Shown here: positions 53,746 to 62,838 of the stretch, one piece after another | Position numbering within the stretch: position 1 is the first letter of the stretch | How the letters are laid out: every line of letters begins with the position of its first letter | Assembly (NCBI RefSeq): GCF_017086405.1 | Contig: NZ_CP070973.1 | Span: 3,070,739 to 3,134,738 of the forward strand | Reading direction: 5' to 3' | DNA: 64,000 nucleotides | DNA from: Mycobacterium gordonae | Lineage (GTDB): Bacteria > Actinomycetota > Actinomycetes > Mycobacteriales > Mycobacteriaceae | Made by a program: the position numbers and the translations under genes | The notes under the pieces: model-generated | Told to the model about the DNA's origin: nothing | The model's database searches: none | Seen by the model: only the letters and a program-made list of their open reading frames with translations

Positions 53746-55509
53746 GTGTGCGATCCCGTGGTTGGCTCTTCTATCCCTGCCGTGCTGCGTGAACGCGCGA
53801 GTCTGAATCCGAGCGGTGCGGCGCTCACTTACATCAACTACGACCAGGATTGGGAAGGCGTCGAAGAGACGCTGACCTGGGCGCAGTTGCACCGCCGCAC
53901 GCTCAACATCGCCGAGCAGCTCAAGCAGAACGGCTCGCCGGGTGACCGGGCGTTGATCCTGGCGCCGCAGGGACTCGAATACGTCGTCGGTTTCCTCGGC
54001 GCACTGCAAGCGGGTTTCATCGGGGTGCCGTTGTCGGTGCCCTACGGCGGCGCCCACGACGAGCGGACCATCTCGGTGCTGGGTGACACCGCGCCATCGG
54101 TGATCCTGACGACGTCGGCGGCCATCGGCAACGTCAAGGAGTGCGTCGAGCCGCAGGCGGGGGAGAACCCACCGGCGATCCTCGAAGTCGATCGGCTCGA
54201 CCTCGACTCGCGGCCGAAATCTTCCCGGCCGGAACGCGTTGCGGACGAGGGTTCGCGAACGTCGTACCTGCAGTACACGTCCGGCTCCACCCGCACCCCG
54301 GCCGGCGTCACTGTCTCCAACGCCAACGTGTTCGCCAATTTCGAGCAGATCATGGCGGACTTCTTCGTCCACGAAGGGGGCGTGCCGCCCGCGGACATGA
54401 ACGTGGTGTCCTGGCTGCCCCTCTACCACGACATGGGTCTGCTACTCGGAGCGATCATGCCGATATTGGCCGGCCGCCGCACGGTGCTGACCAGCCCGGT
54501 GGCTTTCCTGCAGCGACCGGCCCGCTGGCCGCAGCTGATGGCGCGGTATGGAGAGACCATCTCGGCCGGACCGAATTTCGCGTTCGACATCGCCGTGCGC
54601 AAGACATCCGACGAGGACCTCGCCGGCTTGAATCTCGTCGGTGTGCACACCGTCCTCAACGGCAGCGAGCGGGTACAACCGGCGACGCTCAAGCGATTCG
54701 CCGACCGGTTCGCCCGATTCGGATTCGCCGCCAAGGCGCTGCGGCCGGCCTACGGCATGGCCGAAGCGACGGTGTACATCCAGACCCGCAAGGTCGGTGA
54801 GCCCCCGGAGATCGTCTATTTCGACTCCGAGAAGCTGCCGGACGGCCAGGCGGTCCGGGTCGAAAATGGTAGCGGCACACCGCTTGTCAGCTACGGCGTG
54901 CCGAAATCGCAACTCATCCGCATTGTCGACGGCGACACCCGCAGCGAGTGCCCGGAGGGCACGGTCGGCGAGATTTGGGTGCAGGGCGGGAACGTCGCGT
55001 CCGGCTACTGGCAGAAGCCGGAGACGACGGCGGGAACCTTCGGTGCGACGATCGTCAACCCGTCCGAAGGAACCCCCGAGGGCCCGTGGCTGCGAACCGG
55101 GGATTCCGGATTCTTCTCCGACGGCGAACTTTTCATCATGGGACGAATCAAGGATCTGCTGATCGTCTACGGACGCAACCACTCTCCCGACGACATCGAG
55201 GCGACCATCCAGGAGATCAGCGCGGGCCGGTGCGCCGCGATCGCCGTTCCGCAGGACGGTGTCGAGAAGCTGGCCGCCATCGTCGAGGTCAAGCAGAAGA
55301 GCGAGGAGTCGGCGCAGGATCTGGCCGAGCGGCTCGGTGTGCTCAAACGGGACATCACGGCCGCCATCTTCGATTCGCACGGCCTGAACGTTGCCGACCT
55401 GGTGCTCGTATCACCCGGGTCGATACCGATCACCACCAGCGGCAAGATCCGCCGCCAGCAGTCCGTGCAGATGTACGAGGACCAGGCATTCTCGCGGTTG
55501 GACGTCTGA
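53746..55509 (+). CDS. fadD24: fatty-acyl-AMP ligase FadD24
   Basis: A 587-residue FAAL paralogous to FadD25 at 13755-15509. Motifs: P-loop [55 protein letters not shown] and [11 protein letters not shown]. It activates a fatty acid as acyl-AMP and passes it to a PKS. GTG 53746 is the listed start; GTG 53758, four codons later, gives [15 protein letters not shown], which aligns with the FadD25 N-terminus and may be the true one. Divergence from PKS 4 makes that synthase the obvious partner. It corresponds to Rv1529. The next gene begins nine bases after the stop. Confidence 0.92.
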   Translation: MCDPVVGSSIPAVLRERASLNPSGAALTYINYDQDWEGVEETLTWAQLHRRTLNIAEQLKQNGSPGDRALILAPQGLEYVVGFLGALQAGFIGVPLSVPYGGAHDERTISVLGDTAPSVILTTSAAIGNVKECVEPQAGENPPAILEVDRLDLDSRPKSSRPERVADEGSRTSYLQYTSGSTRTPAGVTVSNANVFANFEQIMADFFVHEGGVPPADMNVVSWLPLYHDMGLLLGAIMPILAGRRTVLTSPVAFLQRPARWPQLMARYGETISAGPNFAFDIAVRKTSDEDLAGLNLVGVHTVLNGSERVQPATLKRFADRFARFGFAAKALRPAYGMAEATVYIQTRKVGEPPEIVYFDSEKLPDGQAVRVENGSGTPLVSYGVPKSQLIRIVDGDTRSECPEGTVGEIWVQGGNVASGYWQKPETTAGTFGATIVNPSEGTPEGPWLRTGDSGFFSDGELFIMGRIKDLLIVYGRNHSPDDIEATIQEISAGRCAAIAVPQDGVEKLAAIVEVKQKSEESAQDLAERLGVLKRDITAAIFDSHGLNVADLVLVSPGSIPITTSGKIRRQQSVQMYEDQAFSRLDV

Positions 55510-55518
55510 CGGGCCGGC

Positions 55519-56100
55519 ATGAGTACGGCCGCCCGGATTCCGCTGCTTCCCGTCAACGAGGCCAAGGCCGCCGCCGATGAAGCGGGCGTGCCGGACTATA
55601 TGGCGGAGCTCAGCATTTTCCAGGCGCTGCTGAACCATCCGCGATTGGCCGGAGTGTTCAACGACCTGCTCGCCACCATGCTCTGGCACGGCGCCCTCGA
55701 CCGCAGATTGCGTGAGCTGGTGATCATGCGGATCGGGTGGCTCACCGAATGCGACTACGAGTGGACTCAGCACTGGCGAGTGGCCTCCCGACTGGGCGTG
55801 TCTGCCGAAGATCTGGTGGGTGTGCGGGATTGGCAGGGCTACAACGGGTTCGGGTCGACCGAGCGGGCAGTGCTGGCGGCGGCCGACGACGTCGTGCGGG
55901 ACGGCGCCGTGAGTGCCGCGAGCTGGGATGCCTGCGAACGCGAATTCGGCGGCGACAAAACAGTTCTCATCGAGCTGGTCAGTGTGATCGGCGCGTGGCG
56001 GATGGTTGCGTCGATTCTGCGGAGCCTGCAGGTTCCGCTGGAAGACGGTGTGGCCGGGTGGCCGCCCGACGGCCGGGCGCCCTCGTCATCCCATTGCTGA
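55519..56100 (+). CDS. carboxymuconolactone decarboxylase/AhpD-like protein (Rv1531-like)
   Basis: A 193-residue all-helical protein of the CMD/AhpD superfamily. The core motif is RELVIMRIGWLTECDYEWTQH, with Glu, a single Cys and His in the positions that form the active site in AhpD; the second Cys of a CxxC redox pair is missing, so peroxidase reductant activity is doubtful. ATG 55519 is nine bases after the fadD24 stop, so the genes are cotranscribed. It matches Rv1531 in position. The substrate is unknown. The alcohol dehydrogenase (Rv1530) that lies between these genes in M. tuberculosis, as I recall, is absent. Confidence 0.85.
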   Translation: MSTAARIPLLPVNEAKAAADEAGVPDYMAELSIFQALLNHPRLAGVFNDLLATMLWHGALDRRLRELVIMRIGWLTECDYEWTQHWRVASRLGVSAEDLVGVRDWQGYNGFGSTERAVLAAADDVVRDGAVSAASWDACEREFGGDKTVLIELVSVIGAWRMVASILRSLQVPLEDGVAGWPPDGRAPSSSHC

Positions 56101-56117
56101 GGCGTAGCGTCGGCGGC

Positions 56118-57236
56118 ATGCGAACCAGAGTTGCCGAGATGCTCGGCGTTGAGTTTCCGATCTGCGCCTTCAGCCACTGCCGCGACGTGGTGGCCGCGGT
56201 GACCAATGCGGGAGGTTTCGGGGTACTCGGCGCGACCGCCCACAGCCCGAAGCGGCTCGAGAGCGAGCTCACGTGGATCGAGGAGCGGACGCACGGCAAG
56301 CCCTATGGGGTTGACCTGTTGCTCCCACCGAAATACGTCGGCGCCGACACCGGCGGCGTCAACTCACGGCAGGCCCAGGATCTGCTGCCCGCCGAGCACC
56401 GGGCGTTCGTCGAGGAGATCCTGACGCGCTACGGCGTTGCGCCACATGCCGAGCAGGAGCAGGCGGTCAGGGGTGGGCTCAACATCTCACCCAAGGGCTA
56501 CGAACCGCTACTGGAAGTGGCCTTCGCGCACAACATCCGGTTGATCGCCAGCGCGCTGGGGCCGCCTCCGCAGGACCTGGTCGAGCGGGCGCACAGCCAC
56601 GACGTGCTGGTGGCAGCGCTGGCCGGCACCACCGAGCACGCACGCCGGCATGCGGCGGCGGGGGTCGACCTGATCGTCGCGCAGGGCACCGAGGCCGGTG
56701 GGCACACCGGTGAGGTCGCGACCATGGTGCTGGTTCCCGAAGTGGTGGACGCGGTGGCGCCTACGCCCGTGCTGGCGGCAGGCGGGATCGCCCGGGGCCG
56801 TCAGATCGCGGCCGCAATGGCCCTCGGCGCCGAAGGGGTGTGGTGCGGATCGGTGTGGCTGACCACCGAGGAAGCCGAGACCGCGCCGGTGGTGAAAGAC
56901 AAATTCCTGGCCGCGACGTCGTCGGACACGGTGCGGTCCCGGTCGATGACCGGCAAACCGGCCCGCATGCTGCGCACCGCCTGGACCGAGGAATGGGAAC
57001 GACCGGACACACCTGATCCATTGGGCATGCCTCTGCAGACGGCGCTGATCACCGATTCCCAGGTACGGATCAACCAGGCCGCCGCCCACCCCGGCGCCCA
57101 GGCACGCGAGCTGGCGACGTACTTCGTCGGTCAGGTGGTCGGCTCGCTCGATCGGGTCCGGCCGACCCGTGCGGTGGTGCTCGACATGGTCGAGGAGTAC
57201 ATCGACACCATCGGTCGGCTCACCGATGTGACATAG
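56118..57236 (+). CDS. nitronate monooxygenase family flavoprotein (Rv1533-like)
   Basis: A 372-residue TIM-barrel FMN enzyme of the nitronate monooxygenase (2-nitropropane dioxygenase) family. The N-terminal motif EFPICAFSHCRDVVAAVTNAGGFGVLG is typical, and GTEAGGHTG and LAAGGIARG form the phosphate-binding part of the FMN site. ATG 56118 is chosen by homology with Rv1533 (about 375 residues); the frame is open upstream inside the preceding gene. Seventeen bases separate it from the CMD-like gene, so both belong to the fadD24 operon. In M. tuberculosis I recall Rv1532c and Rv1534 on either side; neither is here. The physiological role is unknown. Confidence 0.88.
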   Translation: MRTRVAEMLGVEFPICAFSHCRDVVAAVTNAGGFGVLGATAHSPKRLESELTWIEERTHGKPYGVDLLLPPKYVGADTGGVNSRQAQDLLPAEHRAFVEEILTRYGVAPHAEQEQAVRGGLNISPKGYEPLLEVAFAHNIRLIASALGPPPQDLVERAHSHDVLVAALAGTTEHARRHAAAGVDLIVAQGTEAGGHTGEVATMVLVPEVVDAVAPTPVLAAGGIARGRQIAAAMALGAEGVWCGSVWLTTEEAETAPVVKDKFLAATSSDTVRSRSMTGKPARMLRTAWTEEWERPDTPDPLGMPLQTALITDSQVRINQAAAHPGAQARELATYFVGQVVGSLDRVRPTRAVVLDMVEEYIDTIGRLTDVT

Positions 57237-57374
57237 CGAACTCATAGCGGAACCTAACCTGGACATCGCCACCAAGCGGTGGCAGTTTGCCCAGCTCAGA
57301 GGCTGTATTTCTGAGGAAAGGCTGTGGGCGTCCGTAGCGAAAGCATAAAGATGGGCCAACTGGCTGGTGCCGCG

Positions 57375-57403
57375 TTGACCACGGCCCGTCAGTCGTGCAT
57401 GAT
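57375..57403 (+). promoter_or_regulatory. promoter of the M-box transcript
   Basis: TTGACC at 57375-57380 (five of six to TTGACA) and CATGAT at 57398-57403 (four of six to TATAAT) are exactly 17 bp apart. Transcription would start at about 57410, just before the first M-box helix. Confidence 0.6.
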
Positions 57404-57411
57404 CGGTCAAG

Positions 57412-57572
57412 CAAGCACCTCGTTAGGTGAGGCGGCTACACGAACACAGGCCACTGACCCCGAACGTCGAAAGACGCCCCGGGTCAGGACAGCTCCTCCC
57501 GGCTTAAGGGTTGAGCCCAGGTGGCTTCCGGTTTACCGGACACGTCGGGTAGTGCCGAAGCTCTGACGAGAG
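57412..57572 (+). ncRNA. M-box (ykoK) magnesium riboswitch
   Basis: The segment has the conserved M-box landmarks in order: CGTTAGGTGAGGC at 57421-57433, CGAAAGACGCC at about 57468-57478, GGGTCAGGACAGCTCC from about 57480, and the closing GCCGAAGCTCTGACGAG at 57554-57570, which pairs with the first helix. M-box RNAs bind several Mg2+ ions and fold to shut off downstream expression when Mg2+ is plentiful. An M-box upstream of Rv1535 is known in M. tuberculosis. The downstream hairpin at 57585-57598, followed by a T-rich patch, is a possible expression platform. Confidence 0.9.
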
Positions 57573-57584
57573 GGGTGCGGATTA

Positions 57585-57611
57585 CCGGCGGTCGCCGGCA
57601 TTCTGTTCTCC
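57585..57611 (+). terminator. terminator-like hairpin after the M-box
   Basis: CCGGCG-GT-CGCCGG at 57585-57598 is followed by CATTCTGTTCTCC, a weakly T-rich tail. It is placed where an M-box expression platform would be expected. A second hairpin (CACGCGA and TCGCGTG, 57630-57647) lies between it and the ribosome site of the 26-codon ORF. Confidence 0.4.
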
Positions 57612-57677
57612 TACGTGTGCGCAGCAGATCACGCGAATAGTCGCGTGGGATCGCGACCGAGAGGAGGTGAGGGACGC

Positions 57678-57758
57678 ATGAGTTCCAGTGGTAGTCCGGG
57701 TCGATATCCGGGCGATGTTTCGTCCCTGACCATTCTTCGGCGCGACACTCTCGGCTGA
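57678..57758 (+). CDS. 26-codon upstream ORF between the M-box and the Rv1535-like gene
   Basis: ATG 57678 has an excellent ribosome site (GAGGAGGT at 57661-57668). The peptide begins MSSSGSPGRYPGDV and ends after LRRDTLG at TGA 57756-57758. It has no known domain. Its place in the leader, 97 bases before the next start, suggests a regulatory uORF, for example one whose translation keeps Rho off the leader RNA. A real small protein is also possible. Confidence 0.5.
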   Translation: MSSSGSPGRYPGDVSSLTILRRDTLG

Positions 57759-57854
57759 TTCTCAGCCAGACTCCACGTCGGAATCGTTGTGGGACGGGAC
57801 TTCCCAAGATTCTTTTGAGGTCCACCTGTCAACGTTCAGTCCGAGGAGGCGATC

Positions 57855-58085
57855 ATGACCGCTGCCCTGTACGACGAAGTAGTTACCGTCACCGCTGCGC
57901 CCAAGCTGCACGTGGTGCGCGACGTTCCGCCCGCCCCCGCGCCGAAGAAGGCCCGCCGCACCGACGAGGTGCTCGCCGCTGGCGGCGACCCGCTGGTGGC
58001 CGGCGCCGCCCGACTGCTCAACATCCCGCTGCGGCACATGTACGCCGCGCTGTGGCGCATTGGTGTGCTCGAGGTTCATGCATAA
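57855..58085 (+). CDS. small conserved mycobacterial protein (Rv1535-like)
   Basis: A 76-residue protein of unknown function. The N-terminal half is Ala/Pro-rich and probably unstructured (PPAPAPKKARR). The C-terminal half (GGDPLVAGAARLLNIPLRHMYAALWRIGVLEVHA) may form two helices. ATG 57855 follows GAGGAGG at 57843-57849. It is expressed from the M-box leader, so it is expected to be made when Mg2+ is scarce. It matches Rv1535 in position, size and sequence as I recall it. No membrane helix or metal-binding motif is evident. Confidence 0.85.
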   Translation: MTAALYDEVVTVTAAPKLHVVRDVPPAPAPKKARRTDEVLAAGGDPLVAGAARLLNIPLRHMYAALWRIGVLEVHA

Positions 58086-58107
58086 GGCCATGGACAGCGA
58101 CAAACTC

Positions 58108-58171
58108 GGGACTCCGAGGGGTTAGCCGACCGCAGGGAGTGTCCTGCGGCCGGCCCACCCCTCGGAGTCCC
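58108..58171 (+). terminator. large nested hairpin between the Rv1535-like gene and ileS
   Basis: A perfect 15-bp stem (GGGACTCCGAGGGGT at 58108-58122 with 58157-58171) encloses a second stem, CCGCAGG (58130-58136) with CCTGCGG (58143-58149). It begins 22 bases after the stop of the small gene. No T-tract follows. It probably ends the M-box transcript or insulates ileS. A further hairpin (ACCCGGC and GCCGGGT, 58195-58211) lies just before the ileS promoter. Confidence 0.6.
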
Positions 58172-58211
58172 GCTCGATGGTTGCGACCCGCTGCACCCGG
58201 CTTCGCCGGGT

Positions 58212-58230
58212 TTGCGATCGCAATTAGAAT
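58212..58230 (+). promoter_or_regulatory. ileS: ileS promoter
   Basis: TAGAAT at 58225-58230 matches TATAAT at five of six positions and lies right before the T-box leader, predicting a start near 58237. The perfect palindrome TGCGATCGCA sits at 58213-58222. No -35 hexamer at proper spacing is evident. Confidence 0.5.
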
Positions 58231-58236
58231 CAACAC

Positions 58237-58437
58237 ACCAGCGTCGATCCGGCCATCACCGGGGAGCTTTCGGAAGAACAGCCGATCCGGCCCAGTAGAA
58301 CCGAACGGGCAGGCCCGTCACAGCCTTGCGAGTGGTCACGCGTCAGCGTGGCAAGCGGGGTGGTACCGCGGCGTTCGCGCACCAGCGCATCCGTCGTCCC
58401 CGTGCCTGAACTCCTCGAGGCACCGGAGACGACCTAC
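58237..58437 (+). ncRNA. translational T-box riboswitch of ileS
   Basis: The leader has a short stem I with an isoleucine specifier ATC at 58255-58257 (GGCC-ATC-ACCGG) and the invariant T-box GGGGTGGTACCGCGG at 58357-58371, whose TGGT part reads the tRNA acceptor end. Two exclusive structures are visible. In one, GGGG 58357-58360 pairs with CCCC 58398-58401 (antisequestrator). In the other, 58393-58407 pairs with 58418-58433, burying the GGAG ribosome site at 58425-58428 in a 15-position helix. Uncharged tRNA-Ile should favour the first and switch ileS translation on. Actinobacterial ileS genes are known for this class. Confidence 0.92.
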
Positions 58438-61400
58438 GTGAGCGACGAAGCTGGATTGAAGGCTCAACTGGAAGCCGGCCACACGGCCTATCCCAAGCTG
58501 GCCGGCGGTGCGCCCGACTTCCCAGCGCTCGAGCTTGACGTGCTCGACTACTGGTTCCGCGACGACACCTTCCGGGCGAGCATCGCCCGCCGCGACGGCG
58601 CCCCGGAGTATGTGTTCTACGACGGACCGCCGTTCGCCAACGGTCTGCCGCACTACGGGCATCTGTTGACCGGCTACGTCAAAGACATCGTGCCGCGCTA
58701 TCGCACCATGCGCGGCGACAAAGTGGAGCGCCGGTTCGGTTGGGACACACATGGTTTGCCGGCCGAGCTGGAAGTCGAGCGGCAGCTCGGCATCACTGAC
58801 AAGTCGCAGATCGATTCGATGGGGATCGCCGCATTCAACGACGCCTGCCGCGCATCGGTACTGCGCTATACCGACGAATGGCAGCAGTACGTGACCCGCC
58901 AGGCGCGCTGGGTGGACTTCGACAACGACTACAAGACACTCGATCCCAACTACATGGAGTCAGTCATCTGGGCCTTCAAACAGCTCTGGGACAAGGGCCT
59001 GGCCTACGAGGGCTGCCGGGTGCTGCCGTACTGCTGGCGCGACGAGACTCCGCTGTCCAACCATGAACTGCGCATGGACGACGACGTCTATCAGAGCCGC
59101 CAGGACCCCGCGCTCACGGTCGGGTTCCAGGTACAGGGGGGCGAGTTGGACGGCGCCTACCTGTTGATCTGGACCACCACTCCGTGGACCCTGCCGTCCA
59201 ACCTTGCCGTCGCGGTGAACCCCGCGGTGAGCTATGTGCAGGTTCGTTCCGGCGATCGGCGTTTCGTACTGGCCGAGGCGCGACTGGCCGCGTATGCCCG
59301 CGAGCTCGGGGACGAGCCCGAGGTGCTGGGCACCTACCGGGGTGCAGATCTACTCGGCGCTCGCTATCTGCCGCCGTTTCCGTATTTCATGGACTCGCCC
59401 AAGGCTTTTCAGGTGCTCTCCGCCGACTTCGTCACCACCGAGGACGGCACCGGGCTGGTTTCCATAGCGCCGGCGTACGGCGAGGACGACATGGCGACCA
59501 CCGACCCTGTCGGAATCGTGCCGGTCACCCCGGTCGACGCCAAAGGCCGATTCGACGCGACCGTCCCGGACTACCTGGGGCAGCACGTCTTCGAGGCCAA
59601 CCCGCAGATCATCCGCGACCTGAAGAACTCAACTGGTCCCGCCGCGGCCAACGGCGCGGTGCTGCTGCGGCACGAGACCTACGAACACCCCTACCCGCAC
59701 TGCTGGCGCTGCCGCAACCCGCTGATCTACCGGGCGGTGTCGTCGTGGTTCGTGCGGGTGACTCAGTTCCGCGACCGGATGGTGGAACTCAACCAGCAGA
59801 TCACCTGGTACCCCGACCATGTCAAGGACGGACAGTTCGGCAAGTGGCTGCAGGGCGCCCGCGACTGGTCCATCTCACGAAACCGCTACTGGGGCACCCC
59901 GATCCCGGTATGGAAGTCCGACGACCCGGCCTACCCCCGCATCGACGTCTACGGCAGCCTCGACGAGCTGGAGCGCGACTTCGGGGTGCGGCCGAACAAT
60001 CTGCACCGGCCCTACATCGACGAGCTCACCCGGCCCAACCCCGACGACCCCACCGGCAACAGCACCATGCGTCGGATCTCCGACGTGCTCGACGTGTGGT
60101 TCGACTCCGGCTCAATGCCGTACGCACAGGTTCACTACCCGTTCGAGAACCGGGACTGGTTCGACAGCCACTATCCGGGGGACTTCATCGTCGAGTACAT
60201 CGGCCAGACCCGCGGCTGGTTCTACACGTTGCACGTGCTCGCCACCGCGCTGTTCGACCGGCCATCGTTCAAAACCTGTGTCGCCCATGGCATTGTGCTC
60301 GGTTCGGACGGGCAGAAGATGAGCAAGTCGCTGCGCAACTACCCCGATGTGACCGAAGTGTTCGACCGCGATGGCTCCGACGCCATGCGCTGGTTCCTGA
60401 TGGCATCGCCGATCCTGCGCGGCGGCAACCTCATCGTCACCGAACAGGGCATCCGCGACGGGGTACGGCAGGTGCTGCTGCCGTTCTGGAACGCCTACAG
60501 CTTCCTGGCCCTGTACGCCCCGAAAGTGGGAGCGTGGCGCACCGATTCGGTGCACGTGCTGGATCGATACATCCTGGCCAAGTTGGCGGTGCTGCGCGAC
60601 GACCTGACCGCGGCACTCGACACTTGCGACATCTCCGGGGCCTGCGAGCAGCTACGGCAATTCACCGAGGCGCTGACGAACTGGTATGTGCGACGATCCC
60701 GTTCGCGGTTTTGGGTGGAAGACGTCGACGCGATCGACACCCTGCACACCGTACTGGAGGTGACCGCGCGGCTGGCCGCCCCGTTGTTGCCGTTGATCAC
60801 CGAGATCATTTGGCGCGGGCTGACCGGGGGGCGCTCGGTGCACCTGACGGAGTGGCCGGCGGCCGCCGAGTTGCCCGTCGACCCCGATCTGGTCGCCGCG
60901 ATGGACCAGGTGCGTGACGTGTGCTCGGCGGCGTCGTCCCTACGCAAGGCCAAGAAGCTGCGGGTACGTTTGCCGTTGCTCAAATTGACTGTGGCAGTGG
61001 AAAATCCGTCTCAGTTGCAGCCCTTCACCGAACTGATCGGCGACGAACTGAACGTCAAGGCGGTCGAGTTGACCGACGCGATCGACACCTACGGCCGGTT
61101 CGAACTCACCGTCAACGCTCGGGTCGCCGGCCCGCGGCTGGGTAAGGACGTGCAGGCCGCCATCAGGGCGGTCAAGGCCGGTGAGGGCGTGGTCAATCCC
61201 GACGGCACCTTGACCGCGGGCCCCGCGGTGTTGCAGCCCGAAGAGTACAGCTCCCGATTGGTGGCCGCCGACCCGGAATTCACCGCGGCGTTGCCCGGCG
61301 GTGCGGGGTTGGTGGTGCTGGACGGCACCGTGACCCCGGAGCTGGAGGCCGAGGGCTGGGCCAAGGACCGCATCCGGGAACTGCAGGAGCTGCGCAAGTC

Positions 61401-61593
61401 GACCGGGCTGGACGTGTCCGACCGCATCGCCGTGGTGATGTCGGTGCCTACTGAGCGGGCCGAGTGGGCGACACGGCATCGCGACCTCATCGCCGGTGAA
61501 ATCCTGGCCACCAGCTTCGAATTCGGTGAGCCAGCGGACGGGGCCGACATTGGTGACGGGGTGCGGGTCTCCATTCAGCGCGTATCCGGGTGA
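58438..61593 (+). CDS. ileS: isoleucyl-tRNA synthetase
   Basis: A class I aminoacyl-tRNA synthetase of about 1,051 residues that charges tRNA-Ile in the cytoplasm. The HIGH-type motif is in [14 protein letters not shown], the CP1 editing domain follows ([11 protein letters not shown], with [11 protein letters not shown]), the KMSKS loop is [14 protein letters not shown], and the anticodon-binding domain follows. I chose GTG 58438: GGAG lies nine bases upstream and is the ribosome site hidden by the T-box helix. The open frame extends back to 58348, but that part is the T-box itself. The M. tuberculosis protein is about 1,041 residues. A glycosyltransferase gene follows after 24 bp, so it may share this control. 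Confidence 0.97.
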   Translation: MSDEAGLKAQLEAGHTAYPKLAGGAPDFPALELDVLDYWFRDDTFRASIARRDGAPEYVFYDGPPFANGLPHYGHLLTGYVKDIVPRYRTMRGDKVERRFGWDTHGLPAELEVERQLGITDKSQIDSMGIAAFNDACRASVLRYTDEWQQYVTRQARWVDFDNDYKTLDPNYMESVIWAFKQLWDKGLAYEGCRVLPYCWRDETPLSNHELRMDDDVYQSRQDPALTVGFQVQGGELDGAYLLIWTTTPWTLPSNLAVAVNPAVSYVQVRSGDRRFVLAEARLAAYARELGDEPEVLGTYRGADLLGARYLPPFPYFMDSPKAFQVLSADFVTTEDGTGLVSIAPAYGEDDMATTDPVGIVPVTPVDAKGRFDATVPDYLGQHVFEANPQIIRDLKNSTGPAAANGAVLLRHETYEHPYPHCWRCRNPLIYRAVSSWFVRVTQFRDRMVELNQQITWYPDHVKDGQFGKWLQGARDWSISRNRYWGTPIPVWKSDDPAYPRIDVYGSLDELERDFGVRPNNLHRPYIDELTRPNPDDPTGNSTMRRISDVLDVWFDSGSMPYAQVHYPFENRDWFDSHYPGDFIVEYIGQTRGWFYTLHVLATALFDRPSFKTCVAHGIVLGSDGQKMSKSLRNYPDVTEVFDRDGSDAMRWFLMASPILRGGNLIVTEQGIRDGVRQVLLPFWNAYSFLALYAPKVGAWRTDSVHVLDRYILAKLAVLRDDLTAALDTCDISGACEQLRQFTEALTNWYVRRSRSRFWVEDVDAIDTLHTVLEVTARLAAPLLPLITEIIWRGLTGGRSVHLTEWPAAAELPVDPDLVAAMDQVRDVCSAASSLRKAKKLRVRLPLLKLTVAVENPSQLQPFTELIGDELNVKAVELTDAIDTYGRFELTVNARVAGPRLGKDVQAAIRAVKAGEGVVNPDGTLTAGPAVLQPEEYSSRLVAADPEFTAALPGGAGLVVLDGTVTPELEAEGWAKDRIRELQELRKSTGLDVSDRIAVVMSVPTERAEWATRHRDLIAGEILATSFEFGEPADGADIGDGVRVSIQRVSG

Positions 61594-61617
61594 GGCACGG
61601 CCAGAACGGAGGGGACG

Positions 61618-62838
61618 ATGCGGGTTCTCGGGCTGTTCCGCGTACATAACGGCGAGGACATCCTGCCCCGGGTGCTTGGCTCGTTGTCCGGGTGGTGTGA
61701 CGACATCTACGTCATCGACGACCGCAGTACCGACAACTCGGCCGAGATCCTGGCTCGGCACCCCGCCGTGACCAACGTCGTGCGTGCCCGGTCCGATCTC
61801 CCGCCCACCCCGTGGCTGATCCCGGAACCTCCGGGGCTCGAATTGCTTTATCGCATGGCCGATTTCTGTCGCCCCGACTGGATCGTGATGATCGACTCCG
61901 ATCAGGTGGTCGAGACAGATGTCGACGTCCGGGACCTGCTGGCGGGCATTCCGGACGACGTCACGGCGCTGATGTGCCCGATGATCCCGACGTGGCACGA
62001 CCGAGAGTTCCCGGAGATGATCCCGATCATGGGGCCCGCCGAGTCGGTGCGGGGGCCGTTCTGGCGCTGGCGTCCGGGTCTGCGCGCCGGGACGAGGATG
62101 ATTCACAATCCACACTGGCCGGCCAACATCGCCGAAAACGGTCGCATCGAGATGGTGTACGGGGTCCGCCTGGTGCATCACGGCTGGTCGACCCTGGCCG
62201 AACGAGTGGCCAAGGTCGATCACTACCGCAGAATCGACCCGGACTGTCGGCTGAACTACGGCGTCCCCTACGACCGTGCGCTGTTGTTCGGCTATGCCCG
62301 CGACGAGGTCGACCTGCTCAAGGCTGACTACCGCAGGCGGGCAGGCGGCGACTTCGACGCGGTCGAGGTGGGCGCCCGCCTGCCGATCGCGCGCGAGCAT
62401 CTCGCGATCGGCGCCGGCTACGGCCCCCGCGCCGGCTCTTTCCACCCCGGTATCGACTTCGCCGCGCGCCCGGGCACCGCGATCCACGCTGTAACGTCCG
62501 GAACAATCCGCCGTACAACAGATCTCGATGACGACGGGCTGCGGTTGGTGGTGGTGTCCAACGCAGACGCGGACATGGTCTACGTGTTCCGGTCCGGTGG
62601 CGAATTCCGCGTGGGTGATGAGATCGCCGCCGGTGCGCGGATCGGCGCCGTCGGCCAGGAAGCCGAATCATCAGACGGTTACCTGCATTTCGAGGTCCAC
62701 ACCGGTGGCCGACACACCAACCCATTGCGGTATCTGGGCAACCGGGGCCTGCTGCCATGGCCGCCCCGGGGGCGGCCCCGTCCGGTGTCGGGTACCTATC
62801 CGGCGGCGACGCCGTGCAGCATCACCGTCCCTGCGTGA
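61618..62838 (+). CDS. GT2 glycosyltransferase fused to a degenerate M23 peptidase domain
   Basis: A 406-residue two-domain protein. Residues 1-240 are GT2-like: [35 protein letters not shown], and MIDSDQ (Asp93-Ser94-Asp95) as the metal-binding motif. Residues 260-375 are a LytM/M23 beta-sandwich: [21 protein letters not shown] holds the zinc ligands His276 and Asp280, and GYLHFEV holds the third, His357. Both catalytic histidines of M23 enzymes are replaced: Phe324 in YVFR (usually YxHL) and Tyr355 in YLH (usually HxH). The domain should bind but not cleave. ATG 61618 has a GGAGGGG site. It lies 24 bp after ileS. No signal peptide is visible, which is odd for an M23 domain. Confidence 0.8.
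   Translation: MRVLGLFRVHNGEDILPRVLGSLSGWCDDIYVIDDRSTDNSAEILARHPAVTNVVRARSDLPPTPWLIPEPPGLELLYRMADFCRPDWIVMIDSDQVVETDVDVRDLLAGIPDDVTALMCPMIPTWHDREFPEMIPIMGPAESVRGPFWRWRPGLRAGTRMIHNPHWPANIAENGRIEMVYGVRLVHHGWSTLAERVAKVDHYRRIDPDCRLNYGVPYDRALLFGYARDEVDLLKADYRRRAGGDFDAVEVGARLPIAREHLAIGAGYGPRAGSFHPGIDFAARPGTAIHAVTSGTIRRTTDLDDDGLRLVVVSNADADMVYVFRSGGEFRVGDEIAAGARIGAVGQEAESSDGYLHFEVHTGGRHTNPLRYLGNRGLLPWPPRGRPRPVSGTYPAATPCSITVPA

Noticed and set aside
58348..58437. N-terminal extension of IleS from GTG 58348
   Set aside because: These bases form the T-box core and the helix that hides the ribosome site; homologs begin near residue 31 of this extension.
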